Shown here one piece after another: positions 12,201 through 21,744 of a stretch of DNA of 64,000 nucleotides. The notes under the pieces were generated by a model. The model did no database searches. It was not told where the DNA came from and saw only the letters and a program-made list of their open reading frames with translations. Each line of letters opens with the position of its first letter. Positions within the stretch are counted from its first letter, which is position 1. The stretch spans positions 62,001 through 126,000 of the forward strand of contig JAECZO010000080.1 of NCBI GenBank assembly GCA_019188245.1, read 5' to 3'. Made by a program: the position numbers and the translations under genes. Origin of the DNA: Novymonas esmeraldas (lineage: Eukaryota > Euglenozoa > Kinetoplastea > Trypanosomatida > Trypanosomatidae).

Positions 12201-12734
12201 GCGGCGCTGACGATCGCCGTCCCGACCCCCGCCGGCACCGTCTCCCACACCACCTCCGCGGCCCAGTACGCCTTGTCGCCCATCCCTCTCGCCGTAGCGC
12301 CGCGCAGCCCACGCAGCACCACCAGCGCCGCGCCGCCACCGCCACCGCCACCGCCACCGCCACCACCGCCGCCGCCGCCTGTGCTCGGCGTGTACGGGTC
12401 CGGTGTTGGCACCTCGCCCAGCGCCGTGCCGCCACCGCCTCCGTCGCTGTCGACCGCCGCCCCCTCCGCCCCCACGCGCAGCACCGTGTACGGTGGCGCT
12501 CCGTCTGTGCCGGTGCCGGTGCCGGTGCCGGTGCCGTCTCCGTACACCGCCCCCGCTGCCCCAGCAGCCAGCGCGCGGAGCGTGACAGTGCCAGTGCCAG
12601 CGCCGGTGCCGGTGCCGGTGCCGGTGCCGACGTACACGAGCAGCTCACACTCCGCAGCGGGATCCGGCAGCAAGGAGAGCCGGCATGGCCACCATCGCAG
12701 CAGCGGCAGCAGCCACCGGCACCACCACTCGTGA
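9279..12734 (+). CDS. Coiled-coil protein with proline-rich tail (1151 aa)
   Basis: Specific function not recognised. The start is set at the ATG at 9279 (MTSDYAQ); the open frame extends to 9186, but that part is GT-repeat sequence. After about 75 residues the protein is an almost continuous heptad-rich, Glu/Arg/Gln-rich coiled coil up to about residue 807, long enough for an extended rod. The rest is a disordered Ala/Pro/Ser/Val tail with a long polyproline run (around 12325-12380), VPVPVP repeats and a His/Ser-rich basic end. Rods of this kind in trypanosomatids are often cytoskeletal, basal-body or flagellar proteins, but nothing in the sequence proves it. Other possibilities are a Golgi tether or an SMC-like protein, though no ATPase head is present. 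Confidence 0.9.
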   Translation: MTSDYAQVRARSTSLFDTAMPPLLRGAATAVPSACAFHLTSPDHLSILAGLHGGGSSGSGGTAGWHIAAPPGPAAHHGVEASLLRREWELRNEYYRLHAEDQWHVRQQREARRRQEDESERQRAMELARQTEEERARRVAEQQERLLQKERELEEWKLERVREIDAARRQERLEDERRRELLHARDLARVTEETAARATAAAAAAKKSEDVQVAVEESLLKMQSSMQAQLREEVRALEAAHAAELTRREEAWTHRLEAMEMNRSTELADVTHQLQLDQTRAVRSEEQLRDARDQLTRLLQEMEQLRLQLQSGGPRSERDREAAQQLATTHRSAIERLQQTYDDDRKSQQRRYAEDRERAKYEQERRVEELKDSHAAAMRSKDGELDQLASRVRQLERELQDATTQAALMRSAGEQTTTMSVENARMKDEVRQLQTAKSELEEAKRRLERSLSEADVRAESQGKQLQALQSESVSGQRQLMTERDELRRDNADLKAKLEMARDAQEEEVARLQRLLKSAEEAMAKVDVQAVEQRARASVDKAEEARRSAESATAQVTRRLKACEDELQASRRAAETAQRDAAQARDRVEELQAKMEERMAQVRALESEVQEKAGVGYEAREARERAERLQAEHAAERESRRRQHEAALEAKDREVQQSRAEVLEANKRLHALREANVTAQLDTEGHQQRLTRQLTEREEEVAQLRRQLEDSRQSLEQWKTTYGELQQRSGTNTDGYQKAVRERDEELQDCRRRLRQVQEEKAELEHRLRAEETTRISSTAQSGDVLRVLREREAQIERLEAEARELRARPATSSPHPTGPLGGAPAPRAPPLSAATLTAVPSITAAAAPAPLLPSPPAPPQPLPPSLSTLGHVAPAVPVSTPAPAPAAPPSLSTSTLAVPTVAGAWAPRASAPPPPVVAVPTSTVPAAAAAVPSAHAFDRGAASSSSDGSPLHIPVPVSLAQSSFHVGRRSGDGAAALTIAVPTPAGTVSHTTSAAQYALSPIPLAVAPRSPRSTTSAAPPPPPPPPPPPPPPPPVLGVYGSGVGTSPSAVPPPPPSLSTAAPSAPTRSTVYGGAPSVPVPVPVPVPSPYTAPAAPAASARSVTVPVPAPVPVPVPVPTYTSSSHSAAGSGSKESRHGHHRSSGSSHRHHHS

Positions 12735-13735
12735 CGCGATCGTGGCGCGCGCGCGCGTGTGTGCCGCGGTCCGTCCCCCCTCTACTCGGTTCCCTGTACA
12801 ACTACATATGTATCTGTATGTGTATGTGTATCTGTATGTGTGTGTGTGTCTTGCACATGGTCTAGATGGCGAAGAGGGGTGAACTCTGCAATGCTCAGCA
12901 AAAGGAAGATGTGTGTCGTGTCGAGGCGAAGCGTGGCGCGTCTGTACGTGTACGTGTACGTCGCCGTGTGCTCAAGGTGAAGGGTGGTGTGTCGGTGTGT
13001 GAGTTGGTGGAAGGTGCGCGGTAGACGTCGTGATGGTGTCTGAACACACGTTGCGCGCGTGCGTGTGTGCGCGCGCCTGTGCACCTGTGCGGTCGGCGCG
13101 CACACGTCTCTCCCCCCCTTCCCCCCTCTTCCTTCTTGCTGGATGGACGGCGCGGTCTGCACGCGCACATAGACGTAGATGACTTGCCTTCTGGCCTTCC
13201 TCCCCTCCCTCAGCGCACACGTACGAACACAGACAGAGACACACACGCAGACAGACACAGACAGACGCACGTACACACGTGGTTTGACAGTCTTCGTTGT
13301 CGTGCCTCTCCTCTCCTCTCCTCCCCGCGCATCGACCTCCCCCTGTGCGCTGCTTCTTCCTTCTCCATCTCCTCCCTCACCTTCTTCACCACCCACACAC
13401 ACACACACATCCACACATGCACATTTAAAGGGACACTGAGACGGCGCCCACACGGCTCTGCGTGAACGGCGTCTGCGCAGTGCACATACGCGCCGGGGAC
13501 GCCGTCCGGGACCACAGCGGTGCTGTGATAGAGTCAAGGGACGGGAAGGGGGGCGCAGTACGCCGTGGTGTGCACGACGTGCGCCATCTCACTCTCTCGT
13601 TCTCTTTGGCGGCCGTACCAACTGTGAAGGTACACACACGCACACACGTCCATAGACACATACATTTGCACACACACACACACACACACACAAACGCAGG
13701 TCTCTCTCTTCACCCCTTTGCTCTCCTGCGTCACC
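12735..13735. other. Spacer of 1 kb, no gene seen
   Basis: Short TG/TA-type repeats lie at 12807-12850, GT/GC-rich text follows, and a pyrimidine-rich stretch begins at about 13110. A CA run is at 13669-13692, then AG at 13699-13700 and a pyrimidine stretch before the next ATG. All open frames here are short and simple-sequence in content. Confidence 0.65.
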
Positions 13736-16063
13736 ATGACGTCGTCCTCCGCCTCGCCAGCCCTGCCGGCGGGCTGCGAGGAGCAGCGGACGTACACCTT
13801 CTCCCTCCACTGCAAGCGCTCACTGAACCCGACGCTCACTCATCAGTTTCGTGTCGTGTGGCCGTGGCCCGCACACCCGCGGCGGAGCGGGCGCAGCACC
13901 GTGGCGGGTGTGCCGGAGCCCGCGTCGGTCGGCGCCGTGAAGGTGGAGGAGGACTGCGACGGGGAGGAGGTCGTGGAGGCGGAGGCGACGGAGCAGCGCG
14001 ACTCTGTCGGCGATGACGCGGCGGTGGGCAGTGAAGTGCGTCCGCTCTGGCGGGAGCGGCGGCGCTACGGGCAGCCGACCTTCATCATCGCCCTCTCGAG
14101 CGACCCGGTCCTCGGCAGGTGCGAGACTCGCCGCGTCGCTCTGCTTCTCTCACCCGGCCACCGCTCTCTGCTTCCTCTGGTGCCCCTTCTCGCGCCTGAG
14201 CCGCTGCCGGACGGGGCGGGGCTCGCGTACTGGCGCACAAGCTTCAAGCCACCAGGCGGCCCACCGCCGCCGCCGCCGTCGCTGTCCAGCGCCGCCGCCG
14301 CCACCACCACCTCCCCTCACGCGCCGCCGTGCTGCGCGGAGCTGCTTGTCGGCGAGCTGCAGCAGCTAGAGAGGGTCGTTTGGCAACGCCGCGAGGCGGC
14401 GACCGCGCCAGCACAGCACAGCACCGACGCCGCCGTCGCGCCGCTGTTGCACTCCGAGGTCGACCTCGGGTCACCGCCGCCCGCCGCCGAGGCGCCCGCA
14501 CGGCTGCCCTCGTCAGCGCGTCGGCGCGACGGCGGCGGCGGCGGTGCCACGGCGGCGGCGGCGGCGGTGCGGCACTTCTTCTTCTACACGATTCCCTTCC
14601 GCGTGCGGTGGCTCTCGCAGCTGCCGGGGCGCCTTGTCGCGTCGCTGCCGTGCGAGGAGCGGCTGGTGACGCTGCACGCGCCACACGACGACGACGACGA
14701 CGCCGACGACCCCGGCGACGACAGCCGCCGCCGCAGCAGCAGCGGTAGCGGCAGCGGCTCGACCACCACGTCCATGGCGGCCATGACGCTCGTGCACAGC
14801 TTCGCGCTGCCGCGCGGTGTGGTGCCGCTGGAGGTGTCGGAGGTGTTCGATCGGCCCTTCCTAGCGGTGGGCACGGCGGAGCACGGCGTGCTGCTCTGCG
14901 ACCTCGACTCCTCCACCGGCGCCGTGCACGCCATCGCGCGGTGTGTCGCCGTGCGCGGGTACGGCAGCGCCATCTATCCTGTGACTCGCCTGGCCGCCGT
15001 CTTCCCTCCCGCGGCCCGCTCGCCGGCCACGCCGTCCGCCTCCTCGGCGCCGCCGCCGTGGTTGGCGCGCGCGGAGGCGCTGGAGAGCCTGCGTGGCGGC
15101 GCCCTCGTCTGCTCGTCGCCGTACGAGCCCACGGCCGCCGTCGTCAAGCTCGGCGCCGCCGCGGATGGCACAGTGGAGGACTTCGCAGCGGCGCGCAGCG
15201 TCGACACGATCTTGGATGTGAGCGCCGAGGTGCAGGCGAGCCTGGGGCCGCTGGTCTGCACGACATCGCGGAAGCTGCTGCGACTGCGCGTCATCGATAC
15301 TCTGGAGGAGGAGGTGGAGCGGCGCGCTGGCGTGGGCAGAGCCTTCGCCGAGAGCGGCCTCGCCGACCGCGTGCGGCCGTGTCTGACGTATGACCGGATG
15401 GCGCAGTTCGACGTGCCGCTGCTGCACGTCGCCAGCAGCCCGGTGGTGCGGCAGACCTTCGCGATCAACTACGTCAGCCGCCGCGTCTACACGAAGCACT
15501 GGCAGGTGGCGGTGGACAGCGCCAACCGGCTTATACTGCTCGACCGCTCCGTCTCTCAGTACCTCCTGCACTCCACCTTCTCGCTGCGCCCCCGCGGCAC
15601 CGACGGCGGTGGCGCACCTGCTCCCCCGGCGGGGTCGCTACTGCCCCTCTCTCTCGTGACCCGCGCTGCCGAGGCGGACGGTGGCGGTGGCGACGACGTT
15701 GCCGACGCTGCGTGTGCCTCATCTGAGGCGTCGTCGCAGCCGCCGCGGCAGTCGCAGGCGTCGGCCAGGCTGAAGCGGCCGCGCACGAAGCTGTCGAAGG
15801 CCAGCCCTGCAGTGAAGACGGCGACGGTGAAGGAGGAGGAGGAGGAGAGGGGGGATGCGGAGGGGCGTGGCGGCAGCGGCGCGGTAGTCGACACGATCGC
15901 GAACTCGGCTGCTCTCCCCACCGCCGTCGTCGTCGAGGACGCCTGTGTCGGTCTGGCGGTGACGTGTGTGCGAGATGAGGTGATGCAGGTGGCGGCCGCG
16001 CACGACCGGGACTGCATCTCGCTGGTGACGTGGCGCATCGGCCCTGCCGACCCACAAGCGTAG
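13736..16063 (+). CDS. Hypothetical protein with possible beta-propeller character (775 aa)
   Basis: Function not recognised. The start is the ATG at 13736 (MTSSSAS), the first ATG after a CA/pyrimidine leader; an in-frame non-standard start lies 18 bases upstream. The first 60 residues and the stretch at about residues 360-590 are well-mixed and rich in short hydrophobic strands separated by turns, including repeated GVLLCDL-, LVCSS- and LVCTTS-like strands. This suggests a beta-propeller such as those of CPSF-A/DDB1-type proteins, but the similarity is by impression only. Near residues 673-708 there is a basic patch (RLKRPRTKLSKAS) next to a Glu run, consistent with a nuclear localisation signal. 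Linkers are Ala/Ser/Gly-rich. The unbroken frame makes the gene itself sure. Confidence 0.85.
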   Translation: MTSSSASPALPAGCEEQRTYTFSLHCKRSLNPTLTHQFRVVWPWPAHPRRSGRSTVAGVPEPASVGAVKVEEDCDGEEVVEAEATEQRDSVGDDAAVGSEVRPLWRERRRYGQPTFIIALSSDPVLGRCETRRVALLLSPGHRSLLPLVPLLAPEPLPDGAGLAYWRTSFKPPGGPPPPPPSLSSAAAATTTSPHAPPCCAELLVGELQQLERVVWQRREAATAPAQHSTDAAVAPLLHSEVDLGSPPPAAEAPARLPSSARRRDGGGGGATAAAAAVRHFFFYTIPFRVRWLSQLPGRLVASLPCEERLVTLHAPHDDDDDADDPGDDSRRRSSSGSGSGSTTTSMAAMTLVHSFALPRGVVPLEVSEVFDRPFLAVGTAEHGVLLCDLDSSTGAVHAIARCVAVRGYGSAIYPVTRLAAVFPPAARSPATPSASSAPPPWLARAEALESLRGGALVCSSPYEPTAAVVKLGAAADGTVEDFAAARSVDTILDVSAEVQASLGPLVCTTSRKLLRLRVIDTLEEEVERRAGVGRAFAESGLADRVRPCLTYDRMAQFDVPLLHVASSPVVRQTFAINYVSRRVYTKHWQVAVDSANRLILLDRSVSQYLLHSTFSLRPRGTDGGGAPAPPAGSLLPLSLVTRAAEADGGGGDDVADAACASSEASSQPPRQSQASARLKRPRTKLSKASPAVKTATVKEEEEERGDAEGRGGSGAVVDTIANSAALPTAVVVEDACVGLAVTCVRDEVMQVAAAHDRDCISLVTWRIGPADPQA

Positions 16064-16564
16064 AGCCCTCCCTTCTATCGTGTGGGAGCTGCAGCTGCAG
16101 CAGCAGCTCTTCCTCCCCCTCTTGGCCTCCTCTCCTTTGTGCCGTCGCCTGATGTGGTCGCGGGCTGCAGTTGTGTGTGTGTGCGAGGGGAAGGGGGAAG
16201 AGGCGGCGGCACTACACGCCTACAGTCGCGGTGTGTGTTGCGCCTGTCCCCACACACCGTCGCACGCGTTGGCGGAGTGACTGGTGGACGCACATGCCTT
16301 GCCTGCAGCCGCCTTTCGACCATCACACACACACAAACACACGCGCGACGGTGGAGAGGTGGGACGTGGAGGAGTCGACTCTGTTTCTTAGCGTACAGCA
16401 CGGCCAGCCCGTGTCCGGCTCACTCACCCACTCCCTCCGCTACGTGTCGGTCTGTTGCCATGATGCTCTCCTGCCGCGCTCTGTCAGGTGTCTGGTGACG
16501 TTCATGGATCGCGGCTCATGCACGCTGGGCCTCCACCCTCCTCCACCCTCTTCCCACCTCTGCG

Positions 16565-16595
<31 letters not shown>

Positions 16596-16659
16596 TAGAT
16601 AGAGAGACAGACACACGCGTACACACACACGACGCACACACGACGCACTGTGCGCCAGG
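16064..16659. other. Spacer before NPL gene A
   Basis: No gene seen. It is CT-rich with a (CA)n run at about 16565-16594 and a GACA/CACG-rich leader up to the ATG at 16660. Confidence 0.65.
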
Positions 16660-17022
16660 ATGGAGGACTTCTACGGTATGGAGGTGTTCGTTGGCAAGAC
16701 CGTGAAGCCGAAGATACCCCAGGACTGCCTGCTGCACGTCACCCAAGTAGCGCTGCCGCCGACGGCGTCCCACGCCATCACGCTGCTCGTGAAGGTGAAG
16801 GACCAGTCCTTCGTCCTCGCCACGCTGGACCCGCGCCAGGCGCTCTTCCACATGAACGTGGACATGCTCTTCAGCCATCAACAGGAGCTGGCGTTCACCT
16901 GCGAGGGGGCGGCCGGTGCCATCCACGTGATCGGCTACACAGAGCCCGCTGGGGACGTGGCAGAGGAGGACGATGAAGAGGAGGAGGAGGAGGCGCGTGC
17001 TCCGGCACGTCACCGTCACTAG
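16660..17022 (+). CDS. Nucleoplasmin-like (NPL) domain protein A, short form (120 aa)
   Basis: A small protein made of one NPL-type domain, the fold at the N-terminus of plant HD2 proteins, insect FKBP39-type proteins and, by my reading, trypanosome NOPP44/46. The opening EDFYGMEVFVGKTVKPKIP matches the HD2/NPL start (F-x-G-x-E-V-x-x-G-K). A run of beta strands continues to about residue 95 and ends in IHVIGY. A short tail follows with an acidic run at about residues 105-113 and a basic HRH end. Unlike the next paralogue it has no RGG region. Expected roles are histone or ribosomal-protein chaperoning in the nucleolus through pentamer formation. It is first in a tandem family of three; the close nucleotide match to the gene at 17920 suggests a fairly recent duplication. 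Confidence 0.87.
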   Translation: MEDFYGMEVFVGKTVKPKIPQDCLLHVTQVALPPTASHAITLLVKVKDQSFVLATLDPRQALFHMNVDMLFSHQQELAFTCEGAAGAIHVIGYTEPAGDVAEEDDEEEEEEARAPARHRH

Positions 17023-17919
17023 CGCGTCGATGCACACGACACAGACCAGCAACGTGCGGGTGTCAAGAGTGTGCTGAGGTGGTGCGTGATGCGTGGTGGT
17101 GCGTGTGTGGTGCCCTTGTTTTCGATTAAGAAGAGTGTGGCGTGCACACTGGCCGCTAAGATGATGGGAGGGGTGGGGTGGGGTGGGGGCACGCGTGTCT
17201 GCGTGCGCATGTGTGAGAAGGTTGTCCTCATCAGGGTCTTGTGTATGTGTGAAGAGAGAGAGAAAGGGGAGTTGGAGGGGGCGGCGGGGAGGCGTACACC
17301 GGCCCACATTCACGTACGTGCAAAAGATCGGCGCTTTCCTGCACACCCCGGCCCTCCTTCATCCTTCGTCTCTGCTGCAGCTGTTCTGTGCGCCACGCTC
17401 ACGGCTGCTGCGCGTGTGGGTGAGACTGCTGGTCCGCCGCCTGCACTTACGCCCCCGTCCACGTTCCACAGGCTCCACCGCCTGCGTGTGTCTGTGTGTG
17501 AAGTGCCAGCGACTGCGACGCACACACCCGCCGCCGCCTCTCCTCCTTCCCCCCCCTCGCGTCCAGTGATGGTGCACCATCTGCTGCGTCCTGGCACCGC
17601 CGCCTCCATGAGAGAGACACACACACACACAGCTCCGACCACCCACTTCCCCCTCCATCTCTCGCTCTCTGTCACACACACACACACACACACGTGTGTT
17701 CACTCGACATTGCCCTCTTCAGTAACTCTCGTTTTGCTTGACTTCCTTCGTCATCGCACCGCTCCTTCCTCCCTTCCTTTCAGATCTACTCGCACCCCGC
17801 CTCGCTGCATCTACGAAGCCGATCTACCAACTCTCCCCCTCTCAGCCCATACACACACACAGACACACACACTACAACTACTACATCATCAGTACACCGG
17901 CAGTCATCGTTGCAGCGCA
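17023..17919. other. Spacer between NPL genes A and B
   Basis: About 900 bp without a gene. It is GT/GA-rich just after the stop codon, pyrimidine-rich from about 17340, with CA runs near 17620-17630, 17676-17693 and 17851-17870. The open frame running in from 17071 is in phase with gene B but has no coding character before 17920. Confidence 0.65.
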
Positions 17920-19074
17920 ATGGAGGGCTTCTACGGTATGGAGGTGGCGGCCGGCAAGACGGTGAAGCCGAAGATCCCGGAGGACTGTGCCCTGCGTGTC
18001 ACGCAGCTCGCCGTCCCCGCCAACGCCGCCGGCGCGGTGTCCCTCGTCGTCTCCTTCGAGGGCAAGCAGTTCACCATCGCCACGCTCGACCCCAAGAAGG
18101 GCGTCTACCAGATGAACACGGACCTCGTCTTCACGGAGGCGCAGGACGTGTCCTTCGCTGCCCAGGGCGCCGGCGCCATTCACGTGACCGGGTACGTGCA
18201 GCCGGTCGGCAACGACGACATGATGATGGACGCGATGGCCGGTGAGTCGGGCGAGGAGGAGGAGGACGACGAGGACGACAGCGACCTCGAGGAGGCGGAG
18301 GAGAGCGACCTCGAGGAGGACTCCGAGTCTGAGGGCGGCGCTGTTGCTGCCGCCGCCAAGGCCCCCGCCGCCAAGGCTCCCGCCGCCAAGGCCCCCGCCG
18401 CCGCCGCCTCCAAGGCCGCCGCTGCCGCCAAGGCTGCTGCTGCTGCTGCTGCTGCGGAGGACGACAGCGATGATGAGGAGGACGATGAGGAGGACGATGA
18501 GGAGGACGATGAGGAGGAGGATGGCGCGATGCCCCCGGCCGACCTCGACGACAGCGACGACGGCGACGACGAGGAGATCGACGAGGAGGACGACGACGAC
18601 GAGGAGGACGGCGACGACGAGGAGGATGACGAGGAGGACGATGAGGAGGTCGATGGCGAGGACGGTGAGGACGACGACGACGATGAGGATGACGACGACG
18701 AGGACGAGGCCCCTCAGAAGTTCCAGCGCACGGAGCGTGGGGGCCGCGGTGGCGGCTTCCGCGGTGGTCGCGGCGGTGACCGCGGTGGCAGCTTCCGCGG
18801 CGGCCGTGGCGGCGACCGCGTTGGCTTCCGCGGCAGTGATCGCGGTGGCGGCTTCCGTGGTGGCCGCGGTGGTGACCGCGTCGGCTTCCGCGGCGGTGAT
18901 CGTGGTGGCCGCGGTGGTGGCTTCCGCGGTGGTGATCGCGGTGGCTTCCGCGGTGGTGATCGCGGTGGCTTCCGTGGCGGCCGTGGCGGTGACCGCGGTG
19001 GCTTCCGTGGTGGCGACCGTGGTGGCTTCCGTGGCGGCCGCGGTGGTCGCGGTGGCAACCGTGGCCGCTATTAA
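17920..19074 (+). CDS. NPL protein B with acidic and RGG regions, NOPP44/46-like (384 aa)
   Basis: Probable orthologue of the T. brucei nucleolar phosphoprotein NOPP44/46, which binds RNA and the p34/p37 proteins and acts in 60S ribosome and 5S rRNP biogenesis (family knowledge). The architecture fits: NPL domain at about residues 1-95 (starts EGFYGMEVAAGKTVKPKIP), acidic Asp/Glu region at about 107-265 interrupted by a Lys-Ala-Pro linker near 146-185, and an RGG box from about residue 272 to the end. The RGG part has a phased repeat of FRGGRGGDRGG type. The start is the ATG at 17920, equivalent to that of gene A; the in-phase upstream extension is spacer. Serines within the acidic tract (DDSD, EESD) are casein-kinase-2-like sites. 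The domain order gives high confidence; the exact orthology is inferred. Confidence 0.9.
   Translation: MEGFYGMEVAAGKTVKPKIPEDCALRVTQLAVPANAAGAVSLVVSFEGKQFTIATLDPKKGVYQMNTDLVFTEAQDVSFAAQGAGAIHVTGYVQPVGNDDMMMDAMAGESGEEEEDDEDDSDLEEAEESDLEEDSESEGGAVAAAAKAPAAKAPAAKAPAAAASKAAAAAKAAAAAAAAEDDSDDEEDDEEDDEEDDEEEDGAMPPADLDDSDDGDDEEIDEEDDDDEEDGDDEEDDEEDDEEVDGEDGEDDDDDEDDDDEDEAPQKFQRTERGGRGGGFRGGRGGDRGGSFRGGRGGDRVGFRGSDRGGGFRGGRGGDRVGFRGGDRGGRGGGFRGGDRGGFRGGDRGGFRGGRGGDRGGFRGGDRGGFRGGRGGRGGNRGRY
18737..19070 (+). repeat. Coding RGG repeats
   Basis: A GC-rich tandem repeat encodes Gly-Gly-Phe-Arg-Gly-Gly-Asp/Arg units at the 3' end of NPL gene B. Unit boundaries drift and codons differ between units, so it is maintained as protein sequence but remains prone to slippage and gene conversion. 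Confidence 0.85.
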
Positions 19075-19089
19075 GGTCACTCCATGACA

Positions 19090-19120
<31 letters not shown>

Positions 19121-19904
19121 GTACGCACACACACTCATGAACGGAGGAATGTGTCCTCATGTGTGTCGTCATGCGTGTGTGAGTGTGTGTGCGCGCGTGG
19201 ATCTGCGTGCGCTGTCAAAGTCTGCATCTTTGTCTCTCTCTGTCTCTCTTTCCTTCCGTCCACCCCGAATCGCGTCATCACGTCGTCTTTCACTTTAACT
19301 GTTTTTGTTTTTTTCCTTTCGTTTGTAACTGTGACGGTGTTGGTCAAGCGAGCCGCTCGGCGTGTGTCGTCTCTCTCTCTCTCTGTCTCCCTTCCTTCCT
19401 TCCCCAGACAGACACAGACACACACCAGCGCACAGACACACGGCACCGCGTGGTGCACTGGCCGATCTCAGCTTTTCTTCTTCTTCTCTCTCTGTCTGTC
19501 TGTCTCTGATAGTAGTAGGGGGCACACACACACACACACACTCATGCAGGTGCGCAGACGAGGTAGTATGAACGCACACACACCTTTGGAGGAGAGCGGG
19601 GCGAGCTCTCTCTCTCTGCGCGCCAGCAGTACTCCTCCCTTCTCCTCCCTCCCCCCCGTGTTCCGGTGCCGTGAAGCAGCACTCTGTGGAGTGTCCATCG
19701 GTGTGTGCGTGTCCCCCTCTCCCCCCTCTCTCCCCTCTCTCTCTCTGTGCGCGCGGAATGAACTGGGGTGGACGAGTTCGGTGTCTGACGTGCGCCGTCT
19801 CGCTCTCTCTCCCCGCCACACACACACACACACGCACACACACACACGCACGCACCGACGTGGCAGGAGAAGTGGGGAGAAGTGCGGCTCTGCGTTGACA
19901 TTAA
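19075..19904. other. Spacer after NPL gene B
   Basis: No gene seen. CA runs lie near 19093-19120, 19521-19541 and 19818-19850, with CT-rich tracts at 19370-19400 and 19490-19510. Base composition is that of the other spacers until the shift near 19905. Confidence 0.6.
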
Positions 19905-21515
19905 CACTTTGTATTGTGGTTAAAAAAAAAAAAAAAAAAAAGAGAGGAGACAAAAGCGCACCTTTAGGTAAGAGCTTGTCGAACGGGGGGGGGGGGGTTG
20001 ACCAGCGCCCGTCCCTATTTATCTTTCCTACCGACAGGGTTTGGTACGGTGGTGCATTCAGGGATCGAAGGCACCAGAAGGGATGCCGACTAGGCGACCG
20101 AGAGAGCTCGCAAAGGGCTGCCACGTTCCTTGTTCATTGACGCTTGCCCACAGGGAATGCACCGGTGCGAGTACACATCCAACAAGGACAGCCCCCCAAA
20201 TGAATCTTCCTCTTCTCTCTGCCATCTTTGGTACTTTACCCCACCATGGTGCCCCTACCTTACGACGTAGAGCGAGGTCCCTCCACCTCTCGTTACCCTC
20301 ATCACGCCAAAGGAAACCGCTTCTCATCATGAAGTGAGAACCGAGACACATCTCTTCACCCAGAGTCACACACGGGTTCGCCGAACCAACTTTTGAGATA
20401 ATGGACAACACACCCCACAGCAGGACTGCGTAGAGGAATGCAAAAAAAAAAAAAGCGCATTGCATTCTTGGAGTCAAACAGCGCTCTCTTCTCACCCGAG
20501 GAGTTGATCGCAGAGAAAAAAAAAAGAAGAAGTTTCTTTCTGCTTTGTCAAAACCCCTCGAACCCAAAGGCGAGCGAACCAAATGTGACCCACCTCGTGG
20601 CGGAGCGCCTGCTACACGACCAAAAAAGCAAGCCGTTACCCTTGGATGCACGAGCACGGATGAAGGCCAAGGCGCGCATCTCTGAGGTCACTGACAACTA
20701 CACACAAAGCCGGAGGCTCTCGTCGAGCTAAAGGAAGAGTTTCGAAGCCTTGCGCGACAGGGCCACCTTCCTCTCCATGATAGTCATGCTGGGGCAGTAC
20801 CTTCTGTTCTCGCAGAAGCGCGACGATGCGGTGTACGCGCTTATGTACATGTTGCTACACTTCACGACCCGCGACACCATCAAGACGCACAACTGGATGA
20901 TGGCGGAGCTGTGGAACAACGGCTCCGTCATATCCCGCGGCGAGCAGATCGCTGAGCTTCAGTACCCCCCTGTTCCCCTATGACCTCAAAGAGCTGAGCT
21001 CGTCCCTGCTTCTCGCGCAGGGAAAGGAAACCAGTGGAGGCTTAGTGGGCGGCGCGGAGAACAGCGTGGCCAGTTTCTACAAGAAACCGGAAGATGATGT
21101 GCTGATGGGAGGCGGCTACGTACCAGTGTACGACGCACAGGGACACCAGACGGGGGTGGCAGACGTCACAGAGATGGAACAATATCTCGCGGCAGAGCAG
21201 AACACTAGCAACACGCAATGGCAGGCGGTGAAGGCCAAGATACGGCAGCATAACCACGCAGACGTATCAGGGGCAGAGCGGAGGCAACATCTTCCGTCAA
21301 GGCGGACGAGGCTACGGTAGGGGACGCGGAGGAAACAGAGGCGGGTTCCGCGGGGAGCAACACAGACGAGCATCACGCGGAGGATCGAAGCACAAACCCG
21401 CAACCGCAACAACTGCAGCAGCAGCAGCAGCAGCAACAGCAACAGCAGCAGCAGCCGAGCACAAAAAAAACTGAGCAAGGGCTGCCCGAAGGGTGGCCCA
21501 AAACGGCTCGAAGCG
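19905..21515 (+). mobile_element. Decayed mobile element of uncertain family (fossil)
   Basis: About 1.6 kb that is foreign in composition. GC falls, and A homopolymers (about 20 A at 19922) and a G homopolymer near 19986 appear, whereas the host spacers are CA/CT/GT simple sequence. Several separate short open stretches with ordinary mixed amino-acid composition are read on the + strand between about 20040 and 21460. The most protein-like are around 20440-21320, followed by a Gly/Arg-rich then Gln/CAG-rich stretch. It looks broken in several places and old. No reverse transcriptase, integrase or recombinase motif and no clear terminal repeats were recognised. A remnant of a TATE-type or retroelement gag-like region is the best guess; a decayed host gene is possible. 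Confidence 0.5.
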
Positions 21516-21546
21516 ACGTGACGCACACACGCAGACACACACACAC

Positions 21547-21584
<38 letters not shown>

Positions 21585-21690
21585 GAGGGCTGTGGGCTGG
21601 TGAGCACAATTACCCGGAGGAGGCGCGCCTCACGACCTCAGCTGCTGCGACCTCTCGTGTAGCGCATTGGTCTGTTCTCCCTCACTGTTT

Positions 21691-21744
<54 letters not shown>

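Noticed and set aside
17071-17919. N-terminal extension of NPL protein B by 283 codons
   Set aside because: The upstream part has no coding character (CA/CT repeats), and the paralogue A begins at the position equivalent to 17920.
17881-19134. Minus-strand open frames of 300-400 aa opposite the NPL B gene
   Set aside because: Products are Ala/Thr/Val or Arg/His repeats caused by antisense reading of acidic and RGG codons.
19905-21515. Reading the decayed tract as an intact host gene
   Set aside because: No single frame covers it, composition differs from every neighbouring gene, and it is best treated as a broken element.
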